Origin: JACPVF01 sp964502095
Lineage (GTDB): Bacteria; Chloroflexota; Anaerolineae; Anaerolineales; Villigracilaceae
Assembly (NCBI GenBank): GCA_964502095.1
Contig: CAZCUF010000005.1
Location: forward strand, 62,001 to 126,000
Reading direction: 5' to 3'
Length of the DNA stretch: 64,000 nucleotides
Each line of letters starts with the position of its first letter. The stretch's first letter is position 1. Under the pieces are notes generated by a model. It saw nothing but the letters and a program-made list of their open reading frames with translations, was not told the DNA's origin and did not search any database. Positions 1 to 7,594 of this stretch are shown piece by piece. A program made the translations under genes and the position numbers.

Positions 1-524
1 TGCCGCTCGAAACGTTCAACGGCGACGCCCGCCGTTCGCTGACATGGACCGAAAAAGTGTTGAGCGCCGACAACATGGATTTTCTGCGCACCCTGCCGCA
101 AACCACCAAAGTGCGCGGGGAAGCCACGCTGGCGCACGGCAGTCCGCGCGACCCGTTGTGGGAATATGTGCTGAATACATTATCGGCGCGGCTGAATTTT
201 TCGCATTTCGATACGCCCTGGTGTTTTGTGGGACATTCGCACATCCAGTGTATTTTTCGTTTGAACCAGGCCACCGACCGCGTGACGCTGGAGAATCCCA
301 GATTGGATGCACCGCTCGAACTGACCCCGCGCCTGATTCTGAACCCGGGCTCGGTGGGCCAGCCGCGTGACCGCGACTCGCGCGCCGCCTACGCCATCTA
401 CGATACGACCGCCCACAGCTGGCAACCGCATCGTGTGAAATATAATATTCCCGAAGTGCAGGAGCGTATCCGCAGTGCGGGCCTGCCGGAGAAACATGCT
501 TTGCGATTGGCGGAAGGCTGGTAG
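1..524 (+). CDS. Metallophosphoesterase, 5' truncated by window edge
   Basis: The frame is open from the window start, so the N-terminus lies outside. The visible 173 residues carry a HGSPRD block, the GHSHIQ motif and a NPGSVGQPRD block. These are the C-terminal metal-binding and fold signatures of calcineurin-like phosphoesterases of the YfcE/MJ0936 type. The family hydrolyses phosphodiesters or phosphomonoesters with two divalent metals; the substrate cannot be told from sequence. A hairpin and a short leader separate it from the next gene on the same strand. Confidence 0.85.
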   Translation, partial: PLETFNGDARRSLTWTEKVLSADNMDFLRTLPQTTKVRGEATLAHGSPRDPLWEYVLNTLSARLNFSHFDTPWCFVGHSHIQCIFRLNQATDRVTLENPRLDAPLELTPRLILNPGSVGQPRDRDSRAAYAIYDTTAHSWQPHRVKYNIPEVQERIRSAGLPEKHALRLAEGW

Positions 525-536
525 CGGGACAGTCGG

Positions 537-601
537 CTCATTCATAGAGGAACTTTTTATTTTAGGGAGGCGTCTTTAGTGGGAGAAATTCTATGAATGA
601 G
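537..601 (+). promoter_or_regulatory. Long-range stem upstream of the lipoprotein start
   Basis: An 11-base arm CTCATTCATAG (537-547) is perfectly complementary to CTATGAATGAG (591-601). The second arm runs into the GAGGAG ribosome site (599-604) of the gene starting at 613. If the RNA pairs, the ribosome site is partly masked. The loop is about 43 bases, so stability is uncertain. Confidence 0.4.
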
Positions 602-616
602 GAGAAGAGCCCATGA
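593..616 (+). other. Possible 7-codon upstream ORF
   Basis: ATG at 593 opens a frame coding MNEEKSP. Its stop TGA (614-616) overlaps the ATG of the lipoprotein at 613 as ATGA, so translation could be coupled. It lies inside the arm of the stem described at 537-601. There is no evidence that it is translated; it may be chance. Confidence 0.25.
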
Positions 617-1557
617 AACGTTTTCTGTTCATCATTTTGGTAGCCGCGTTCGCGCTGACTGCCTGCAGTGCGGGCGGTGCCCGCGCTACCCAGTCGCCGG
701 TCATGGAAATGCCTGCCGCGACTCAAGGTGTTGACTTTGGCTATAGTGCCGCCGCGCCTGCGGCACAGGAAGATTTTAAGTCCGTTACGGATGCGGCTGG
801 AAATCAGATTCCAGCCAACGCGAATCGCCTGGTGATCAAAAACGCCGAGTTGACCATCGTGGTCGCGGATGTGAATGCCCGTGTCAAAGCCATCGAAACG
901 ATGACTAATGGCATGGGCGGTTTCGTCGTTTCATCCAACACATATCAAACCTATGCGGATAATGGCGTAAAAGTTCCGCAGGCGACAATCGCAGTGCGCG
1001 TTCCTGCCGATAAACTGGATAGCGCGCTCGATCAGATCAAGGCGAACACAGTCGAGGTGCCGAGCGAGGATGTCACCGGCCAGGATGTGACCGATCGCTA
1101 TGTGGACCTGCAGTCACAGTTGAAGGCCAAGGAAGCGGCCGAGGTCCAGTTGCTGAAGATCATGGAGAACGCCACCAAAACCGAAGACGTGCTGGCGGTT
1201 TATCAGCAATTACAGCAGGTGCAGAGCGATATCGAGGTGTTGAAAGGCCAGATCAAATATTATGAGCAGTCTGCCGCGCTGTCTTCCATCAGCGTGACGG
1301 TTGTCGCCGAGCAGGGCATCCAGCCCATCCAAATCGGCGGCTGGCGGCCGGCTGGCACGGCTCGCGACGCCATTCAGGAATTGATCCATTTCCTGCAAAG
1401 CTTTGCCGATTTCCTGATCGTTTTCTTCCTGAAGGATTTGTGGGAAATCCTGCTCCTGCTGTTGCCGTTCTATGTTCTGTTCCTGATCGGCCGCGCCATA
1501 TACCGCAAAGTGCGCCGCAGTAAGAAACCCGCGGACACACCGCCTGCTGAAAAGTAA
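613..1557 (+). CDS. DUF4349 domain lipoprotein
   Basis: A 314-residue envelope protein. Residues 1-19 form a signal peptide ending in the lipobox LTAC, so the mature N-terminus should be a lipidated Cys. The central part (about 75-235) matches DUF4349: a basic/hydrophobic strand region (RLVIKNAELTIVV), then long helices with heptad character around 165-215. A hydrophobic segment near 270-295 (FFLKDLWEILLLLLPFYVLF) is a C-terminal membrane anchor, followed by a Lys/Arg-rich tail. The function of DUF4349 proteins is unknown. GAGGAG at 599-604 gives good support for this start. A strong terminator follows. Confidence 0.88.
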   Translation: MKRFLFIILVAAFALTACSAGGARATQSPVMEMPAATQGVDFGYSAAAPAAQEDFKSVTDAAGNQIPANANRLVIKNAELTIVVADVNARVKAIETMTNGMGGFVVSSNTYQTYADNGVKVPQATIAVRVPADKLDSALDQIKANTVEVPSEDVTGQDVTDRYVDLQSQLKAKEAAEVQLLKIMENATKTEDVLAVYQQLQQVQSDIEVLKGQIKYYEQSAALSSISVTVVAEQGIQPIQIGGWRPAGTARDAIQELIHFLQSFADFLIVFFLKDLWEILLLLLPFYVLFLIGRAIYRKVRRSKKPADTPPAEK

Positions 1558-1568
1558 TTGATTTTTGT

Positions 1569-1603
1569 GCAGGGGCAGGCCTCAAACCTGCCCCTGCTTT
1601 GCT
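1569..1603 (+). terminator. Intrinsic terminator after the DUF4349 lipoprotein
   Basis: An 11-bp perfect stem, GCAGGGGCAGG (1569-1579) with CCTGCCCCTGC (1587-1597), and a 7-base loop, followed by TTTGCTTT. The -10 box of rsmG begins only 8 bases later. Confidence 0.8.
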
Positions 1604-1604
1604 T

Positions 1605-1610
1605 TATAAT
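1605..1610 (+). promoter_or_regulatory. -10 box TATAAT for rsmG (leaderless)
   Basis: A perfect TATAAT ends 8 bases before the ATG at 1619. No Shine-Dalgarno fits between them. Confidence 0.7.
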
Positions 1611-1618
1611 CTCTGTAA

Positions 1619-2329
1619 ATGGAAAAACTCGTCCGCGCGGCGCAGGAGCTTTTCAACGTTCACTTGACGGGGCGGCAGGTGATGGCGTTAATCACCTATG
1701 AACGCGAATTGCTGGAGTGGAATCAAAAATTCAACCTGACGGCTCTGCGCGATACCGAGTCAATTCGCACCAAACATTTTCTGGATTCGTTTTCGTGTGT
1801 GCTGGCGTGGAAGGCGGTGCCTCCCTCCCGCCTGGTGGACGTTGGCACGGGCGCGGGCTTTCCGGGCCTGCCTCTCAAGATTTTGTACCCCAATTTGCAT
1901 TTAACCTTGATCGAATCGGTTGGCAAGAAAGCCATGTTCTGCCAGCACATTGTCGGCGTGCTGAGACTCGAGGGCGTGGATGTGATTCAAGCGCGCGTCG
2001 AGGCGCTCGGGCAGAACTCGAAGCATCGCGAAAAGTATGATTGGGCTGTGGCGCGCGCCGTTGCAAACATGAACATCCTCAGCGAATACCTTTTGCCGCT
2101 GTTGAAAGTGGGCGGAACCATGCTGGCGCAAAAAGGCGAAAGCGGACCGGCCGAAGCACAGTCCGCGGAAAAGGCCATCAAGTTGTTGGGTGGAAAGTTG
2201 AAACAGGTACTGCCGGTTAATTTACCGGGCGTGGTGGACGATCGTTATCTGGTTCTGGTCGAAAAAACTGCGGCCACTCCGCCAAAATACCCGCGCAAGC
2301 CGGGTATGCCGGCCAAGATGCCGCTGTGA
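1619..2329 (+). CDS. rsmG: 16S rRNA (guanine-527-N7)-methyltransferase
   Basis: 236 residues, close to the usual RsmG/GidB length. The SAM-binding motif VDVGTGAGFPGLPLKIL is near residue 63, and the GidB-type N-terminus (LTGRQVMALITYERELLEWN) precedes it. A second family block, DWAVARAVANM, is near 140. The enzyme methylates G527 in the 530 loop of 16S rRNA. The C-terminus has a short basic/Pro tail (about 215-236). The next gene, recF, is convergent, an association also seen around dnaA regions elsewhere, but dnaA and rnpA are not here. Confidence 0.95.
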   Translation: MEKLVRAAQELFNVHLTGRQVMALITYERELLEWNQKFNLTALRDTESIRTKHFLDSFSCVLAWKAVPPSRLVDVGTGAGFPGLPLKILYPNLHLTLIESVGKKAMFCQHIVGVLRLEGVDVIQARVEALGQNSKHREKYDWAVARAVANMNILSEYLLPLLKVGGTMLAQKGESGPAEAQSAEKAIKLLGGKLKQVLPVNLPGVVDDRYLVLVEKTAATPPKYPRKPGMPAKMPL

Positions 2330-2384
2330 TTCTTCAGCGACCGTAATTCATCTTCTCGATTCGGAACAATACGTAGAGACTCGA

Positions 2385-2415
2385 ACGGCTCCTTGTGTTC
2401 TTTGCGGTTAAGTTT
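2385..2415. repeat. Remnant resembling a dispersed 'TGTGTTCTTTGCGGTTAA' element
   Basis: The spacer between rsmG and recF contains CTTGTGTTCTTTGCGGTTAAG. A reverse-sense relative, AGAACACAAAGAAGAAAGGCG, lies near 7532-7553. Both resemble a spacer motif I recall as dispersed in many environmental genomes. With only two degenerate copies here, this is weak. Confidence 0.25.
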
Positions 2416-3610
2416 TTTGCACCGTTCCATCCTGCACTTTCCACACTTCTGCCTTCCCCGTAAATTCGGGCGTGAACAAATTTAAATCGGTTGTTGTGAA
2501 CAAAACCTGTTCGCTCTCGCCGATATATTTCAACAGGTCGGCGCGGCGTTGTAGATCCAATTCGGCCATCACTTCATCCAGCAGGATCACAGGCCACTCG
2601 CCGGTACGTTCCTTCATCCATTGCACTTCGGCCAGTTTGAGCGCCAATAGAGTCGTGCGTACCTGTCCGCGCGAGCCGTAATCGCCGAGATCAACATGAT
2701 TGGCAAGGAAACGCAATTCGTCGCGCTGAGGGCCGATCGTCGTCACGCCGCGCCCGATCTCGTCCGCGCGCAATTGAGCCAGGCGTTCGCGGAATCCATT
2801 CTCGATCTCTTTCAGCGTCAGCGCGGAGCGATCCACAACCGTATCCATTTTCAAACCGAGTTGGCCGTTCGGCTTGGGCAGAGGATCGAAGGCGGGTTCA
2901 TAGGCGAGGCGCAGGACTTCGGTTCCGCGCGTCAATTCATGCTGGACGCGTGAAGCGAGTCGTTCGATCTCCTGCACGGCCTGAATCCGCCATAAGATGA
3001 TCTGCGCGCCAAGCGAGGCCAGCGCTTCATCCCACACCGATAATTGATCCGCGTTCCCGCCGCGTTCATTCAACGCCTTGAGCAACGCGTTGCGCTGACT
3101 CAGCGCCTGATTGTAGTCGCCGAGTACGCGCGTATACGCGGGGATGGCCTGCGCCAGTGACAGGTTGAGATAGTGACGGCGATCCTCCGGCGCGCCCTCG
3201 ATGATCTGTGACATCTGCGGCACGAAGATGACCGCGTTGAAATGACCGATCACCTCGTTTGCCGTGCGCTTGACCCCATCCAACAAAATCTCTTTGCGCA
3301 GTCGCTGGCCGTTGATGCCGGCCGGCTCGAGGATCAAACGCACTTCCAAACGATGACTGGCTTTGCCGCGTTGATATTCGGCCACGAGCCGCGTTACCGC
3401 CAGCGATTCACGCGCCGCGCGGAAATTGACGATCTGCCGGTCGGTATGCGTTTGAAACGATGTGAACGCCGCCAAAAAATAAATGGCTTCGAGCACGCTG
3501 GTTTTGCCCTGCGCGTTACTGCCCGCCAGCACAACAACCCGCCGGGGCAGGTTCACGTCCAGGCGGGCGAAATTTCGAAAGTTGGTCAGGGAAAGATGTT
3601 TGAGATACAT
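2408..3610 (-). CDS. recF: DNA replication and repair protein RecF
   Basis: 400 residues, an ABC-type SMC-like ATPase. It opens with the family signature MYLKHLSLTNFRNF, then Walker A GSNAQGKTSVLEAI (about 31-44), a RecF block at FVPQMSQIIEGAPEDRR, and Walker B ILLDEVMAELD near 345. RecF loads RecA at gaps with RecO and RecR. It is transcribed towards rsmG and lies just downstream of def on the same strand, about 70 bases apart. The last 25 residues are less conserved. No clear promoter is seen directly before the ATG. Confidence 0.95.
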   Translation of the reverse strand: MYLKHLSLTNFRNFARLDVNLPRRVVVLAGSNAQGKTSVLEAIYFLAAFTSFQTHTDRQIVNFRAARESLAVTRLVAEYQRGKASHRLEVRLILEPAGINGQRLRKEILLDGVKRTANEVIGHFNAVIFVPQMSQIIEGAPEDRRHYLNLSLAQAIPAYTRVLGDYNQALSQRNALLKALNERGGNADQLSVWDEALASLGAQIILWRIQAVQEIERLASRVQHELTRGTEVLRLAYEPAFDPLPKPNGQLGLKMDTVVDRSALTLKEIENGFRERLAQLRADEIGRGVTTIGPQRDELRFLANHVDLGDYGSRGQVRTTLLALKLAEVQWMKERTGEWPVILLDEVMAELDLQRRADLLKYIGESEQVLFTTTDLNLFTPEFTGKAEVWKVQDGTVQKT

Positions 3611-3678
3611 GATGGTGTGATGTCATTGCAGGGAAGATCGTGCCCGATCAACGGCGGTGAGGCGGCGAAGCGAAACCC

Positions 3679-4206
3679 TCAAACCCGATTCTCTTCGGGT
3701 TCTTCGGGTTCGGGCTTCCACACTTGGGTGGCGCGGTCGGTGAACAGGACGCCGTTCACATGATCGATCTCATGCTGAAAGATGCGCGCCAGCCAGCCCT
3801 CGGCTTTGACCCTGACCGGTTTGCCGTGTCGATTCAGGCCTTTAACCTGAATCCTGGAGTAGCGTTCCACTTCGCCCACCAGGCCGGGAATCGAGAGACA
3901 GCCTTCCACGCCCAGTTCGGTCTCTTCGGAAAATTTGACGATCTCAGGGTTGATTAATGCGAACAATTTCTTCGGCTTTTCGATCACTTCGCCGTGTTCG
4001 TCTTCCACCTCTTCGCCGTATTCGACCACGATGAGCCGCTCCGATATATTCACTTGCGGCGCGGCCAGCCCAACGCCGGGCGCTTCGCGCATCGTTTCGA
4101 TCATATCGTCGATCAAAATTTGCAAGTTGTCGTCGAACTGTGTGACTGGTTTCGCCTTGCGACGCAGGACCGCCGCTGGCAGTGTTACGATGGTTCTGAG
4201 CGCCAT
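3679..4206 (-). CDS. def: Peptide deformylase
   Basis: 175 residues. All three metal-site motifs are intact: GVGLAAPQV (motif I, about 44-52), EGCLSIPG (motif II, with the metal Cys) and QHEIDHVNG (motif III, two metal His and catalytic Glu). It removes the N-formyl group from nascent proteins in the cytoplasm. An acidic stretch (EYGEEVEDEHGEVIE) sits between motifs I and II, and the tail is Glu/Pro-rich. TATAAG (4215-4220, minus strand) ends 8 bases before the start, suggesting a leaderless transcript. Confidence 0.95.
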   Translation of the reverse strand: MALRTIVTLPAAVLRRKAKPVTQFDDNLQILIDDMIETMREAPGVGLAAPQVNISERLIVVEYGEEVEDEHGEVIEKPKKLFALINPEIVKFSEETELGVEGCLSIPGLVGEVERYSRIQVKGLNRHGKPVRVKAEGWLARIFQHEIDHVNGVLFTDRATQVWKPEPEEPEENRV

Positions 4207-4260
4207 GTCTTTGCCTTATATGACTCTTTCACTGGTTTTGTCGTAGCCCGAGACCCGATT

Positions 4261-5928
4261 TTACTCCGGTTTCGGCTCCGAATCGGACGGCCGATGTTCG
4301 GGAGGAAATTCCTGATAATAAGCCGCCAGCCATTCCACCATGCGTTCGCGTTCGGCCGCCACACGTTCCTGACTCATGCGCGCCATACGCGTCATGCGGC
4401 GTCGGTCGATGTCCGATTGAACCGTAGCCGGGTCGAGTACGTTTTCAAAGGTTAGGTGCGCGCCGCCCACCGTAATGTGCACATTTCCATAATTGAAGAT
4501 GTATCCCAAAAAGCCCTGACGTTCGTAATTTGTGGCGAGGATATTCTCCAACTGCGCGGCGCTGCGTTGTTCCGTGCCGAAAGGCGTGCGGTCAATATCT
4601 ATGATCTGATCCTGCGTCACCTCGAACCTGTCGTTGCTCCAGTCGATGGTTTGATAAATAAACCAGATCACAAAGGGCAGCATTAATGCCGGGATCGCAA
4701 GGAAAAATGTATCGCCGAAATTGATCTGAGGCGAGCGGATGATCGCGTATAACCGGAGAAACCATAAAATCAGCAGTCCCAGGATAAAAAGTCCCGGCTG
4801 TAGCGTTTGCTCGATCAGCACGATCCAGTGCTTGCGGTAGACCACAGTGTCGCCCACCTCGTAACGTATTTTGAGGGTGTTCGCGCCGAACAGTTTGAGG
4901 GCCGCGAGACGGATACCGGTTTTCCTGGCAGGCGCCGGCGGGGGAGCAGGCGGGGGTTTTCTTTCAACGGTCAACCCCAGTTTGGCGCGCAGGGCATCCT
5001 TCATCGTCTCCTTTTCTGATCTCATCATTATCAGTTTGGTGCGCTTCCAATATTCCTCCACCGCGTAAGAAGCCTGATAAGGATGACTGACATACCTGAA
5101 TGGAATCTTCCCAACGAAGGTGCGTACGATCACATGACCGAAATCGAGCGAACGGCCCAGCATATCCGTTTCCACGTCCACTGAAAGGATGGTGCTCAGA
5201 GGCGCCTCCTGGCGGCTGTCGTAAATGCCGATCACCTTTTCGAGCCAGACCACGCGTTGATTGGTAACCATGTAGTAATCGTTGCCCCAATCGACCGCGC
5301 GCCACACTGCCCAGCCCAGGTCCATGATCAGGAACAAGACTCCGAACGCCACCGGCGTTACGGAATTGGTAAGGCCCGAAGCGATTGCCAGAGCGATCGG
5401 TAGTAACAGGATGAGCGCCGGCGCGGTCATTGCCTCGTATAACAAAATGGGATGTTTGCGCGCCAGAAAATAAACGACCTCGTCATCGCGCAGCCACTTG
5501 AATTGATGTGAACGCGCCAATAAGCGCGTACGAATGGTCACATCCAGATTGGTTTTGAGTTTTGGGTTTTTGACGATCAGCCGGATGAAGTCTTCGCGCG
5601 AGAGTATCAGCACTGTGGTCGTTTCCATTGCGACGATCGTAGCCGAACGGACCCGGTTCGATATCAGCGCCATTTCGCCGAAATAATCGTTGGCCACCAA
5701 CACCGCCAACTGCTGTTCTTTTTTGTTGTAGCGGCGCACGATCTTGACCTTGCCGCTATGGATCAGGAAAAAATTATCGGCTTTGCCGCCTTGTTCGAAG
5801 ATCGTTTCATCTTCCCGATATGTGGCCTCGCCGAATCGTTCCGCGATGAACTTGAGTTCCTCCTCCGACGAGTCGTGGAAGAGGTGGATCTTCCTGATCT
5901 GGTCCACACGCGCTTCAGTGCTGATCAC
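4261..5928 (-). CDS. Cyclic-nucleotide-binding, dual bPH-domain membrane protein
   Basis: 555 residues. The N-terminal ~120 residues are a CRP-type cyclic-nucleotide-binding domain (HSGKVKIVRRYN, then YFGEMALISNRVRSATIVA, the phosphate-binding cassette). A hydrophobic pair (about 165-210) and a bPH/YdbT-like domain (WGNDYYMVTNQRVVWLEKVI) follow. A Pro-rich linker (PPPAPPPAPA) leads to a second copy of the same unit: two membrane spans (about 375-435) and another bPH domain (WSNDRFEVTQDQIIDID). It starts with GTG; TAGAAT ends exactly 6 bases upstream, so the mRNA is probably leaderless. The role is unknown; the architecture suggests a nucleotide-responsive membrane adaptor. Confidence 0.85.
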   Translation of the reverse strand: MISTEARVDQIRKIHLFHDSSEEELKFIAERFGEATYREDETIFEQGGKADNFFLIHSGKVKIVRRYNKKEQQLAVLVANDYFGEMALISNRVRSATIVAMETTTVLILSREDFIRLIVKNPKLKTNLDVTIRTRLLARSHQFKWLRDDEVVYFLARKHPILLYEAMTAPALILLLPIALAIASGLTNSVTPVAFGVLFLIMDLGWAVWRAVDWGNDYYMVTNQRVVWLEKVIGIYDSRQEAPLSTILSVDVETDMLGRSLDFGHVIVRTFVGKIPFRYVSHPYQASYAVEEYWKRTKLIMMRSEKETMKDALRAKLGLTVERKPPPAPPPAPARKTGIRLAALKLFGANTLKIRYEVGDTVVYRKHWIVLIEQTLQPGLFILGLLILWFLRLYAIIRSPQINFGDTFFLAIPALMLPFVIWFIYQTIDWSNDRFEVTQDQIIDIDRTPFGTEQRSAAQLENILATNYERQGFLGYIFNYGNVHITVGGAHLTFENVLDPATVQSDIDRRRMTRMARMSQERVAAERERMVEWLAAYYQEFPPEHRPSDSEPKPE

Positions 5929-5934
5929 GTTTTT

Positions 5935-5940
5935 ATTCTA
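5935..5940 (-). promoter_or_regulatory. -10 box TAGAAT, leaderless GTG start
   Basis: TAGAAT on the minus strand is separated from the GTG (5926-5928) by exactly six bases (AAAAAC). No ribosome site fits. Confidence 0.55.
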
Positions 5941-5943
5941 GCA

Positions 5944-6447
5944 TTAAATCTCGCGCACGATCGTACAACCGAATGCGGGAGTTTCTGCGATTGCGGGCAG
6001 GCCTCCATCGAGCAAAGCCTCGACAGCCTCCTCCACGTAGAAGCGGGTGGCCGTGCGCTGGCGAAATGTGACATCATCCACCGCGCCGCGATACCGCAGA
6101 ATGCCTGCGCGATCGATCACAAATGCGTGAGGCGTGGTCTCTGCTTCATATAGATCGGCGACGACATGCCCCGCGTCGATCAGAACCTTTGGCAGGCGGC
6201 GCGTTTTAGCGGCTTCTTTCAACGCCTCAACGGACTCGTTTCGATTCGCGGCGATGGATAGCATTATCACCTCCTCGCCCCATTGAACGAATGTTGACAT
6301 CAGCGAGCGGTCCGTTCGCTCTGAATGCGGACATTCCGCCGACCAAAAGTTGACGACGACGATCCTTGCGCGGTATTGGCTGAGGCGTTGACCATGCCCC
6401 TCGAGGTCGGGCAGTTCAAAGTCCGGCGCGGGGCGGTTGAGTTCCAT
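5944..6447 (-). CDS. Redoxin / TlpA-like thiol peroxidase family protein
   Basis: 167 residues of AhpC/TSA-redoxin type (PAPDFELPDLEGHGQRLSQY, VVNFWSAECPHSERTD). The active-site position reads C-P-H-S: the first Cys is kept but the second Cys of a CxxC pair is Ser. The protein has one further Cys near its C-terminus (AFGCTIVREI) that could act as resolving residue. No signal peptide is seen, so it should be cytoplasmic. It is divergent from the 6513 gene; TATAAT on the minus strand (6454-6459) ends 6 bases before the ATG. Thiol peroxidase and thioredoxin-like roles are both possible. Confidence 0.8.
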   Translation of the reverse strand: MELNRPAPDFELPDLEGHGQRLSQYRARIVVVNFWSAECPHSERTDRSLMSTFVQWGEEVIMLSIAANRNESVEALKEAAKTRRLPKVLIDAGHVVADLYEAETTPHAFVIDRAGILRYRGAVDDVTFRQRTATRFYVEEAVEALLDGGLPAIAETPAFGCTIVREI

Positions 6448-6512
6448 GGATCAATTATAAAACGGGACGGCTCATAAAATCACCCGCTCCTGCCATGATA
6501 AAATCATCCTCT
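6448..6512. promoter_or_regulatory. Divergent leaderless promoter pair
   Basis: On the minus strand TATAAT (6454-6459) ends 6 bases before the redoxin ATG. On the plus strand TAAAAT (6499-6504) ends 8 bases before the ATG at 6513. Neither gene has a Shine-Dalgarno. The 39 bases between the boxes must hold both -35 regions. Confidence 0.65.
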
Positions 6513-7517
6513 ATGAAAAAATGGCAGTTTTGGGTCGGGGTGCTGATCAGTATCGCGTTCATGTGGTTTTCATTGCGGGGATTGCGCCTGGAAGAATTTT
6601 GGGAGGCAGTGAAGCAGGCGAATTATTGGTGGCTATTACCCGGCATCGCGGTCTATTTTGTGGCAGTATGGGTGCGGGCCTGGCGCTGGCATTACCTGCT
6701 GGGGCCGATCAAGAAAATTCCCACTTCCACGATGTTTCCGATTACCACGATCGGTTATATGGGCAACAATGTGTATCCCGCGCGCGCAGGAGAGGTATTG
6801 CGCGCGGTGGTTTTGAAACGCCGCGAGGGGGTATCCGTCTCGGCTTCGCTGGCGACGATCATCATCGAACGCATCTTCGACGGCGTGGTCATGCTGGCAT
6901 TTATCTTCGTCAATCTGCCGGAGCTGGCCCGGCTGACGACCGCTTCCGGTTTTGTAGGCAACATTCAACAGGTGGCGGTGCTTGGCACGGCGGTATTTAT
7001 CGGCGCGCTGGTCGTCTTTTTACTGGCGGCCATGTTTCCGCAATTCACCGAGAGAATCGGTTTGTGGTTCGTTCAACGTTTTCTGCCGGCGCGTTGGCGG
7101 ACGAAGGTAGCTGGCTTGATGGTCAAATTTTTGGAGGGACTGGCCTCCCTGCGTTCGCCGTTCAACGTGTTAATGGTGTTCTTCACTTCGGTCATCATCT
7201 GGTTGTTGGAAACAGGCAAGTATTGGCTTGTGATGCACGCCTTTCCGTTTCAGGTCAATTTCTTCGCCTTGATGTTGATGAACGGTATCGTCAATTTGGC
7301 AACGACGATTCCATCTGCGCCGGGTTATATTGGCACGTTCGACGCGCCCGGCATTGCAGTGCTCACCGCCTATGGCGTGGATCAATCCATCGCGGCCGGT
7401 TATACATTGGTACTGCATGTTGCGCTGTGGCTGCCGATCACATTGCTGGGCGCGTACTATCTGACGCGCGAGGGCATCAAGTGGAATGATTCACTGCGCG
7501 CGGAGGCGGTCAATTAA
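6513..7517 (+). CDS. LPG-synthase-TM-like (UPF0104/AglD family) membrane protein
   Basis: 334 residues from the ATG at 6513; an in-frame ATG at 6495 lies upstream of the predicted transcription start and is rejected. About 8 hydrophobic segments; family blocks are PARAGEVLRAVVLKRREGVS, IIIERIFDGVVML and IPSAPGYIGTFDAPG. The family (lysylphosphatidylglycerol synthase TM region) is linked to lipid or glycolipid transfer, often beside glycosyltransferases. No synthase domain is fused, so aminoacyl transfer cannot be claimed. The following FAD oxidoreductase is on the same strand. Confidence 0.85.
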   Translation: MKKWQFWVGVLISIAFMWFSLRGLRLEEFWEAVKQANYWWLLPGIAVYFVAVWVRAWRWHYLLGPIKKIPTSTMFPITTIGYMGNNVYPARAGEVLRAVVLKRREGVSVSASLATIIIERIFDGVVMLAFIFVNLPELARLTTASGFVGNIQQVAVLGTAVFIGALVVFLLAAMFPQFTERIGLWFVQRFLPARWRTKVAGLMVKFLEGLASLRSPFNVLMVFFTSVIIWLLETGKYWLVMHAFPFQVNFFALMLMNGIVNLATTIPSAPGYIGTFDAPGIAVLTAYGVDQSIAAGYTLVLHVALWLPITLLGAYYLTREGIKWNDSLRAEAVN

Positions 7518-7594
7518 TCATAGGAAGTCGTAGAACACAAAGAAGAAAGGCGAAAGGGAACTTTGCGCGTTTGCGCACTTCAAAACGGAGAGAT

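Noticed and set aside
6521..7489. A 322-codon frame inside the LPG-synthase-like gene, same strand
   Set aside because: Its Arg/Gly/His-rich composition is typical of a shifted frame; the true frame has membrane helices and family motifs.
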